Assembly (NCBI GenBank): GCA_021234155.1
Contig: JAJEKV010000011.1
Span: 6,403,132 to 6,467,131 of the forward strand
Direction: 5' to 3'
Source of the DNA: Isoetes taiwanensis
Taxonomy: Eukaryota > Streptophyta > Lycopodiopsida > Isoetales > Isoetaceae
Length of the DNA: 64,000 nt
Part shown: positions 56,555 through 64,000 of the stretch, piece after piece
Layout of the letters: each line of letters opens with the position of its first letter
Position numbering within the stretch: the stretch's first letter is position 1
Made by a program: the position numbers and the translations under genes
Notes under the pieces: model-generated
The model's input: the letters and a program-made list of their open reading frames with translations, nothing else
Database searches by the model: none
Told to the model about the DNA's origin: nothing

Positions 56555-58775
56555 CACAAGTCAAAGTGTAAAAGGGCCCGAGTCAAAGATTGATAGCCCT
56601 AGTGCATCTATATGGTATTTTGCTTGGTTTTCGAAAAAATTTCTTATTAATCCATATCTTTAGTATGGCATTGCCTTGCAACTCCATTCACCTAGCCACT
56701 TCCTTTCTATTCTTCTATCATGTTTTCTATCCCACTTGTCCATGGTCATCCCCCCCCCCAATTTTTTCATGCTCCACACATATACTCAATTCCACACATT
56801 TTTCCATGATTAACTTTGAAGGGTTCCATCCCATTTTGTTTTGTGAAAACACGAAAAAGAAGGGGTGGCCGGGGGAGGGGAGGATAGATGATTTGGCATC
56901 ACGTTGTTGACAAGTCATCATCATGAGTGCAAACTTACAATGTGAGCCATATCAACTAGAAATATTGATTTTGAACTCTTGTTCTTACCTATGGATAGCC
57001 AATGATTACACGTAGCAACATTTTGAAAAAATAGATTCGAGCAACTTTGAAGGGTTCCATCCCATTTTGTTTTGTGAAAAACAAGAAAAGAAGGGGTGTG
57101 GGGGATGATAGATGACTTGGCATCACATTGTTGACAAGTCATCATCATGAGTGCCAACTCGTCTTTTAGTTGCCATCTCATGTTTGCCAAGTCATCATCC
57201 ACAAAAAAATGGGAAAGAAAGTTCTTGTCCACCTTTACCGTGCCACGTGCCGAATCATCCTTTGCGGCCACCATGCCATCTTTACTTAGGGTGCATTCCC
57301 ATGGGCAGAAAACCTCCAAGTTTCACAAGGTCCGGGTCTGCTATTCCGATGTTCCCATGATCTAAGAACCTGAGTGGCTGAGGTTAAGAACCTCATTTGG
57401 AAAGTAATCCCGACGATTACTTTTGGACCTATGGGAAAGCACCCTTAGATCAAAATGTGAGCCATGTCAACTAGAAATATTGATTTCGAAATCTTGTTCT
57501 TACCTATGTCCGTCCATGGGAAAGCACCCTTAGATCAAAATGTGAGCCATGTCAACTAGAAATATTGATTTTGAAATCTTGTTCTTACCTATGAATAGCC
57601 AATGAAGAAATACACGCACATCATTTTGAAAAATTAGGTTTGTGCTCGTTTGGGTATCGAAATTCATTTGGTATACTCCGAGACTGCAAAACCTATCTAA
57701 CCTATTCCCGTTATTTGTGGGGCCGAAAGACAAGCCATGTTTCTGAGCTAGGCCTGTGGGATATTGATCCATTGGGCATTTTCCCATTAAACCAGTAGGG
57801 GTCAGGGGATATTCACATTTTCCAACCCCGATATTCATCAATTTGTCATTTTCCGAACCCTAAACCTAAACCGCGGAACACTCCAAGGAATGATTAAGTT
57901 CTCTACCAGTGGATACGTATCAAGCTTTAAGACCTGTACAATTCGGATTAAGGGAGTAGATCACAAAGGGTTCAACTAGATGTCTAGTGGTCCGCATAAT
58001 TCGGTTAAAAACAAGGATGAAATCAGATCTATGAGACGAAATTATTGTCAACTAAAGGCACAACAATTCTGTTACAAATTGGATTTGGGAATTCAGTGTC
58101 TATGAGATGAAATAATTGGAGGCCAATTCTAGAGCTTGGTGGCAAAGTAAAAGGAGGACTACAAAGGCTTTACATGATATTACCGATGATTTTCCTTATG
58201 GAAATACAAAAAGAATTCCAAATTTTTTTGTGTGATTTGATCATCCACCTTAGGGGATAGTGTCATCTAGGATGACAAAGCCTAATGAAAGATGCTAGCT
58301 TTAAGCCCGAGACTCTTACTTGCACGTCATAAATTTTCAAACTGATATCAGCAGAAGGATCATTATAAAAGGATTGAGAATAAAATTAGCAATCATTGGA
58401 TCTTACATGCAGAGCCTGTTCCTTGCTAAACACTTGTAACTTTTCAGGATACAAATTCTGGCAGAGATCAACTTGAATGCGGATAAATCTTAAAAAGTTC
58501 ATTTAGGAACAAAACTTTACATTGTCAGATACAAGAGTTTATTGAAAGGTAAACACTAATTTTGGCAAATATGAAACTTGCAAATGACAATTCATATGAC
58601 CCTTTGGTGATTCACTGCTCATACAGGTAACCTTCATTATTCATCTGGTTCTTACCAGCCAACAAGTCTGAAGCCGCTTTGATCACATCATAATGGATTC
58701 TTACCATATTATTTCCCATCATAGAGATATTAAAGATGCACCAAATTTTTTAATTGCAAGAACTCGTAAAAACAT
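56555..58775. repeat. No gene; nested short tandem duplications
   Basis: A block of about 233 bp starting TTGAAGGGTTCCATCCCATT at 56816 recurs at 57049 (partial). An 84-bp block starting ATGGGAAAGCACCCTTAGAT recurs at about 57430 and 57514, and both share GAGCCATGTCAACTAGAAAT with the first block. The remainder is AT-rich, non-coding DNA with a C9 run at 56751-56759. Confidence 0.65.
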
Positions 58776-59215
58776 CTCCATATGCCAACATCAGGCCTAA
58801 TGTCTGAAAGTTGTCTCGTGTATAACAACATGTCAGTAGGGTTCCACCTCATTATGATAACGTATGTCTGAATGAAACATTAACAATATACTGGACTTTT
58901 TGTTGTAGTGTGTCATTTGGGCTAACAAAGTACCAACAAACTCGTGCAAGAAAACAAAGTTAGGGAAGCTGGAGCAATGTAGTCACAGGACCCTGTGCCA
59001 AGGACCGGCTTAGCAAGACCAAAATCTGCAACATGAGCTTCGAAGTCCAAGAGTTTATTATTAGATTTCACATCCCTGTAGATGATTTCTAGGATTGAAA
59101 TCATGGTGCAGATAGAAGAGACCATTGGCAGCTTGCATGGCAACTTTATATCTAGTATCCCAATAAATCAGGATCTTCTCTTGCCATGTAGCAGGTCTCC
59201 CAAGCTCCCATTAAG
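58776..59215 (-). pseudogene. LRR receptor-kinase fragment with catalytic loop
   Basis: The minus strand reads LGDLLHGK (subdomain V), a frame with [17 protein letters not shown], then [26 protein letters not shown] and a degraded [14 protein letters not shown] and HRDVKSNNILLD-type motifs are characteristic of plant LRR-XI-like receptor kinases. HRD has become YRD, frameshifts separate the pieces, and LRR and N-lobe regions are absent. The flanking DNA (58776-58930) matches the tandem duplicates, so this is a third copy that lacks the 140-bp insertions. Confidence 0.8.
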
Positions 59216-60600
59216 CTGGGTTGGACCATACAACAAACAATGAAGCTCACAGCTTAAACGAGATCGGACATGCTCGACAAAAATCCAGCCTCTCACATGT
59301 ATCAACATGCCCGATGCTCAAACAAATGACAAGATTAGGTTGTTTTGAAGCCAAAGTTTGCAGCAAACATGATTGAGACAAAAAACAAAGTGAAAAAAGG
59401 TCAAAGAGCCCTGCTTCTTGTTGCTCTGCATTTTAAGCAGTCACTTGTGAGAGACAACTCTAAGAAGATCTAGAAGAGAGAACCACTGGAAGTGGGGCAT
59501 TTCGAAAAGTTTATTACCAAATGAAAATTATGTGCAGTGACGACCTTAAATGCATTAACTCAGAAAGCCAAAGGCTTTTCTCATTTAAGCAAAGCTAGCC
59601 ACTTCAACGTGGTGCAGTTGCTCAGGTTCTGAAATAACAAAATTACCAGAGCTTTAGCATATGGCACTTGATCAGCAGCGGTTTTGCAAAAACTTCATTT
59701 CCACTTAGCTTCTAGACTAGTCAGGAAATAACTATAAGGTAGAGTGCCCAACTTTGGATCACTTAAGAGCAAACTGTTAATTTTGGGGCCTTCCTGTCAT
59801 CCAAATCCTGTTTTTTTGGACCAGCATCTTATTGAAGTGTCAAACAACAAAATGACTGGAAAATAATTGGACCACAAAACAGTTGAAGAGCATAATTTTT
59901 GCCTCAAAAAATGACCCATAATGGCTAACTTCACCATGGTTCTGTCCCAACACCCTGTTAGCACATTTGAAGACCCCATTGGCACACTTGGAGGTCTGAA
60001 ATGGCTCACCTGCATATCTCAAATGGCAAACAAAATGACATACAAGGCTCAAACGTAGGCATCCAATGGCACAAAAGGAATATGACTGCATTTAATTATA
60101 CTGCATTTAACGTCATGTTTGTTCTCCAATTGATGAAACCAAACCAGCCAAGCTATTGTTCTGTAAACAATCTCTCAATGGCCTACATGATAAGCAGCAC
60201 AACGGCACCCATCTTATGCTTGTGCTTGTTGTCTTGTCGCAACATGATCTTAGAGAACAGGTCCACAAAAGTTTGCTTAATGTATTGAAAAATTAGCAGA
60301 ATCATATAATGCACTATTACTAACATGGCAAAAGAATGGGATATGCATGCGTTTGACTATGTTCAGGCTGCAATTGTTGTCCTCTAACATTAACATTATT
60401 AATGCATCTAGCACCTAAATCTCTGAAATACAAACTAGTATCAGGTTTTTCTTTGCCATCCATGACCACCTAAATACAGAGAAAGTCAAACCTCTCAATA
60501 TTTCCACCGTAATACATCGTAAACAACATGTAAGACAAACAATTGAACACGATATTACAACTAAATAGTTAGATAAATCAAGCATTTGCTTTGGAAATGT
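59216..60600. other. No gene seen
   Basis: AT-rich DNA; no coding frame with recognisable motifs. It could include introns or LRR exons of the kinase gene, but I see no LRR consensus. Confidence 0.5.
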
Positions 60601-60620
60601 AATTGTTTGGAATAGGTTTC

Positions 60621-60626
60621 TTTATT
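60621..60626 (-). terminator. Poly(A) signal AATAAA for the small secreted-protein gene
   Basis: TTTATT on the plus strand, about 100 bases after the stop codon of the minus-strand gene. Confidence 0.5.
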
Positions 60627-60726
60627 AAAACAACAGAATTTAGTACAATAATTATTACTTAGGAAAAAAAACCTCAAGGGAAAAACCTTTGTAATAATTA
60701 AAATACTAAGTTAAACAAAATTAAAA

Positions 60727-61080
60727 CTACTTAACCATTTCCACCAGGGGCCACCTGCCCTCCTCACGCCTCCCTCCTCGAGCTCCATTTCCTCCCCGGA
60801 CCTCCGGGCCGCCAGGAGTTCCACAGAAGGGATTTGCATTGGCGCCAGCACCGCCTCGTTGACCTGCTTCACCTTGTCTACGTCCAGGGCGCCCAGGTCT
60901 TCCCTTGATCCTCAAGTGACGACAAATTTGATCTCTTGTGGGAGGTGGGGGTGCTGAGATAGGAGATGGAGCGGGTGAGAAAATTTCAGGTGAATAGGAG
61001 AGAGCAGGTGAATAGGAGAGAGCAGGTGAATGTAATGCAAAAAATGCTAATGCAATTATGAAAGCAAGTATAGAAGCCAT
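60727..61080 (-). CDS. Small secreted Pro- and Gly/Arg-rich protein, 117 aa
   Basis: An intact single-exon frame. Residues 1-22 (MASILAFIIALAFFALHSPA...) form a good signal peptide, so the product probably enters the secretory pathway. Residues 18-48 are Ser/Pro-rich with a YSPALSYSPA repeat and PSPISAPPPP, like wall-associated extensin or arabinogalactan backbones. The rest is Gly/Arg-rich (KGRPGRPGRRQGEAGQRGG) with two Cys (in QICRHLR and NPFCGTPGG). Coding GC content is far above its surroundings. A TATATATA lies 33-40 bases upstream of the ATG, and AATAAA lies downstream. I do not recognise a family; a processed signalling peptide or a cationic wall peptide are guesses. Confidence 0.6.
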   Translation of the reverse strand: MASILAFIIALAFFALHSPALSYSPALSYSPEIFSPAPSPISAPPPPTRDQICRHLRIKGRPGRPGRRQGEAGQRGGAGANANPFCGTPGGPEVRGGNGARGGRREEGRWPLVEMVK

Positions 61081-61112
61081 TGCTAAGCTACGAAATGGAT
61101 CCCATAATTTCC

Positions 61113-61120
61113 TATATATA
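61113..61120 (-). promoter_or_regulatory. TATA box of the secreted-protein gene
   Basis: CATATATATAGG on the minus strand, 33-40 bases before the ATG. With normal spacing, the leader would be only a few bases long, so the true start of transcription needs testing or a downstream ATG could be used. Confidence 0.5.
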
Positions 61121-61549
61121 TGCTTAATAATTAAAACAAGTCATATTAGTTGAATGATCCATTGTTTATTGTATTTCAAGAAACTACAATAGCATGTTAA
61201 TCTATACACTACAAAAAAACTCAATAAATACAAAAAATGATAAAATCATGTTAGATTAGTTAGAATCAATACAATAAAAACAAAATGGTGTAGAAAGCGT
61301 GATAGAAGTATAGGAAGTGGCTAGGTTTCTCTTAGTCATTTCATATTTTTAATATTGCATAGGCAACTCATGGTATCAGTGTGTGCAAAATACTTTTTTT
61401 GGCTTATAAAACATCGATTTGATGTTATTCACATATCTCGTATGATGTTCCCCTAAAATATATTGTATAAATACATATATTTCTAGGCCACATCACCATA
61501 CATGCCTACCTTAGTAGCCTTGTATATCGTAGAGTGTGGATAAGGGAGA

Positions 61550-62720
61550 TGGCTAAGTTATTTACATAACTTAGCCAACCTTAGGGATGGGACCATTTCC
61601 ACATGGCCCCATCCTATTGGGAACCCGCCACACGGACGCACCCAATTGGGCCACGTGGCATGACATAGCAACCCTAACCTAAAAATGGCCAAACCCTAAA
61701 CCTAGGCCATTTTCTTGGCTCCAACAGTCTTGGAACTTTGTTCCCGCTCGAAACTCCGTTTCAAGAACCGTCTAATGGCCGCATGGCATAGACCAAAGAA
61801 CCCCCAGAGCGTGCATGCATCAGAAGGAGGGGGAGCTACTTCGAACCCCTTGAAGGCGATGGAGACGCCGGGAGCAGGAGGGAGTTCCTCAGGATTTGGA
61901 ATAGAGTCCTTTGTAGATCATCTGGAAGTTAAGCTTCCAGATGAGTTAGCACTTCGTATCTCTAGTAGAGCCATTCTAGAACCCTCGGTCTTGATCTCGA
62001 ATCCTAATCAATGAACCCTAACTGCAAGTTAGATGTATGTGATTAGGATTAGATGTTACACTCATTATTTATCATGTTATGTGGATATATGATGTTGGTT
62101 GATCATGTTTGCTCCTCTTGTATACGGAAAGGAGATAGATACCTAGTAGCCATTATTTAGATGATGCTCCTAGTTTAGACCCCTTAATTCCTATTAGTTG
62201 CAGCCTGTACATAGAATACCACTCGGCTACGGGGCTATGGAGTGACTAAGCACCACATAACGGGGTCAATGGCAAACTGGAGGAAGGTCCCTGCTGAGCG
62301 CGGCTACTGTGGACCCATAGTGGGCTAGGCCTATAGTCGGTCACTTCGTAAGGGCCGGGTATGGGTCCGACACTTCCTAGATCAGTGGCGTCGCCCTGAC
62401 TCTCAAGAGTTGCAGGTGTCGGCCTGGCTCTTGTTTTGGGGAGTTCAGTCGGGTACGGATGTGTGTCACCATGATCCTCTAGCCACTCATGGATCCACTA
62501 TTCTTCGGGAAGCAGAGATGCAACCCTTCCTACCTTATTGGACATGGGAGATGCAACTCGGAGTAGTCCCAATGGGTGATACCATGAGACTACATCTCCG
62601 ACAGGTTATGGTCACGCCAAAGCCCGATTCAACACATATGTAAAGTATGCACATGAGGGGCGGATGGGGTGGGCAACCCTAGCCATTGTCTATAGCCAGC
62701 CCCGCAATTGTTAGATCAAT
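61550..62720 (+). repeat. Distant relative of the 11-22 kb LTR
   Basis: Shares ordered landmarks with LTR 1 and LTR 2: GATGCTCCTAG, an ACGGGG/CCGGG stretch followed by GGGGCTA, GAGATG(t/c)AAC, AAAGT(g/a)TGCACA(g/t)GAGGGG, CGGATGG(a/g)GTGG(a/g)CAACCCTA and AGCCATT. Overall similarity is low. Sharp ends are not visible. A 99-codon frame at 61715-62014 (start MAPTVLELCSRS) lies in what would be the leader and is unlikely to be a gene. Confidence 0.6.
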
Positions 62721-62951
62721 ATGAAGCTAGATGAAGCATACAAGGACATGTATGTGACGTTAATGCAACTAGAAGAACATAGGCAAGAGGCCGGGAATGA
62801 GGTATTGTTAAAGAAGTTCAAGGACATGACAACATTCAAAGCAGTATACAAGCTCCAAGGACATCTAAAAAGTGAAGAATTGGAACTCAAGTGGAACAAG
62901 GGAAGGGGGGCAAGTGATATTGGTGGCTGCGAGGTCACGATTCATGTATGA
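62721..62951 (+). CDS. Unidentified 76-aa frame
   Basis: MKLDEAYKDMYVTLMQLEEH begins a short Lys/Glu-rich frame predicted to be helical. Located between the LTR relative and an integrase tail, it is probably part of a retroelement gag or a random frame. No family recognised. Confidence 0.2.
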   Translation: MKLDEAYKDMYVTLMQLEEHRQEAGNEVLLKKFKDMTTFKAVYKLQGHLKSEELELKWNKGRGASDIGGCEVTIHV

Positions 62952-63124
62952 CCAACTAGACCTGTGGTAGAGACCTTAAATTCGCCATATGTATAAGATA
63001 ATCACATGCAAGAAGCTCAAGCATAAGGTATCATTGCTAGAAAAAAGATTGACTTCCACATGATATGTAGAATGTCATGTACCTACCGTACTTATAATGT
63101 GATGTGGATAGATTGACATCCTTC

Positions 63125-63300
63125 AATTAAAAAAAAGGGCAAGAGATAAGGCAACAGCTAAGTTTAAGAATATATGGGAAGGTCCTTTTGAAGTCACTTC
63201 TTCAGCTGGTGCAAATTCTTATCGGCTCAAGGACATCAACACAGACTAGAGGTTAATCAATATCCTATATTTAAAAGGCTTTGGGTGCAGCATATGATCT
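63125..63300 (+). pseudogene. Retrotransposon integrase C-terminal tail remnant
   Basis: The plus strand reads DKATAKFKNIWEGPFEV, then GANSYRLKDIN, a stop, and LINILYLKGF, matching the closing segment of plant gypsy pol. No other pol domains are nearby, so it is a scrap, perhaps from the element that owned the LTR relative at 61.6-62.7 kb. Confidence 0.7.
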
Positions 63301-64000
63301 TAAAGTATTTGAACGGTTTTGGTGTTTTTAGTAAGAGTGAGCCTTCGTATATTTGGTTTAATTGAGCCTTAAACCCGGGGGGGGGAGGGGGTTGAGCCAA
63401 TAATATCATGTTTTCAAGTTTTTCTAGTAGTGGTGTCTACTACATAATATCCTCAACATATTATTTCATGACAGGCTTCCAAGACCAATTCTGCTTCATA
63501 CAAGTATACACACTTGAGCATCGCACTTTCCTAATTTATCTTGCAAAGGACCTCTTCCACAAGTCTAACACTTGAGCTTCTTCCTTGAACCTTTTGATTT
63601 AGCTTGCATTCATGTCCTTTAGGAGCTTCCCATGTCGCAAATAGTTCAACATAGGATCTTTCCACAAGTATCTCTCATTGCACAACAAAACAATGGTTAA
63701 AATAAATATAAACAAACCAAAAGGCACAGAAGACATCTAAACCCCGACACCATCGTGGCGCCCTAGAAGATCTCGATTCATCAAACTAAAGTCTCTCCAA
63801 GGTAAATCGGCCCTTTAAATCTCCAATTCAAGAGCTAGTTTCGACTTGTTTCTGCATGTATCAAAACCAAATTTCATTTCGTCGCCGCAACCTTGAAAGC
63901 TCTTTAATCGATGTGGAAACTCTATGTCAATCTGGGATTCGACAAATTCGATACTTTCTTCTATAGTCTGACCCTTGTGATTGGATCATAGGTCCACCGT
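63301..64000. other. No gene seen; G-rich run
   Basis: A G-rich run at 63377-63391 is probably a polypurine-like or slippage tract. The remaining 600 bp has no recognisable coding sequence. Confidence 0.5.

Noticed and set aside
56921-57841. Frames of 103-132 aa in the 57-kb tandem repeats
   Set aside because: They follow the repeat units and change frame between copies; no family recognised.
61715-62014. 99-aa plus-strand frame
   Set aside because: Lies within the LTR-like region, and no comparable frame exists in the related LTRs.

Overview
The window looks like nuclear DNA of a land plant with a large, repeat-rich genome. Supporting signs are PLS-type pentatricopeptide (PPR) gene fragments, LRR receptor-kinase and malectin-receptor fragments, CCCTAAA-type (plant telomere) repeats, plant Ty3/gypsy elements, a Tourist-like MITE and GT-AG introns. 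The PPR style and the presence of a Crinkler/RHS-type protein and a Crypton-like tyrosine recombinase make a seed-free vascular plant (fern or lycophyte) my best guess, but this is inference. Almost every protein-coding region is broken. The only gene that looks whole is a small secreted Gly/Arg-rich protein at 60.7-61.1 kb.

Layout. 0-1.6 kb: no gene, LTR-like remnant and a T tract. 1.9-7.4 kb (minus): decayed Ty3/gypsy element with gag, zinc knuckles, protease, an RNase H domain placed before the reverse transcriptase, RT, a second RNase H and integrase. 7.4-11.1 kb: AT-rich, no gene. 11.1-22.9 kb: a long non-coding LTR-retrotransposon complex arranged LTR-A-B-LTR-A', where segment A is an array of foldback (hairpin) units and perfect palindromes. 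23.25-24.49 kb (minus): PPR pseudogene that stops exactly where a 12-unit, about 344-bp satellite array (24.49-28.73 kb) begins. 28.8-31.8 kb: transcript-like DNA without a convincing ORF. 31.8-35.0 kb (minus): Crinkler/RHS-type P-loop gene with two duplicated 27-nt microexons and later frameshifts. 36.46-36.84 kb: Tourist-like MITE. 38.7-39.2 kb (minus): malectin receptor remnant.

40.6-43.8 kb (minus) holds the most unusual locus: a seven-exon gene whose spliced reading frame is 623 codons and encodes a Crypton/DUF3504-like tyrosine recombinase, carrying three nonsense codons and bracketed by about 21-bp inverted repeats. 44.85-45.47 kb has a copy of one Crinkler microexon with its introns. 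45.73-48.59 kb (minus) is a young non-autonomous LTR element with clear LTRs, PBS, PPT and 5-bp target duplication whose only ORF is of unknown family. 48.8-49.3 kb is a second PPR pseudogene. 49.93-56.55 kb is a 3.3-kb tandem duplication containing receptor-kinase scraps and a 140-bp interspersed repeat; a third partial copy of the kinase is at 58.8-59.2 kb. 61.6-62.7 kb is a distant relative of the 11-22 kb LTR, followed by an integrase tail remnant.

The genes do not form a pathway; the window is a record of transposition, local duplication and decay. Small indels cluster in GC-rich repeats, so some frameshifts could be assembly errors.
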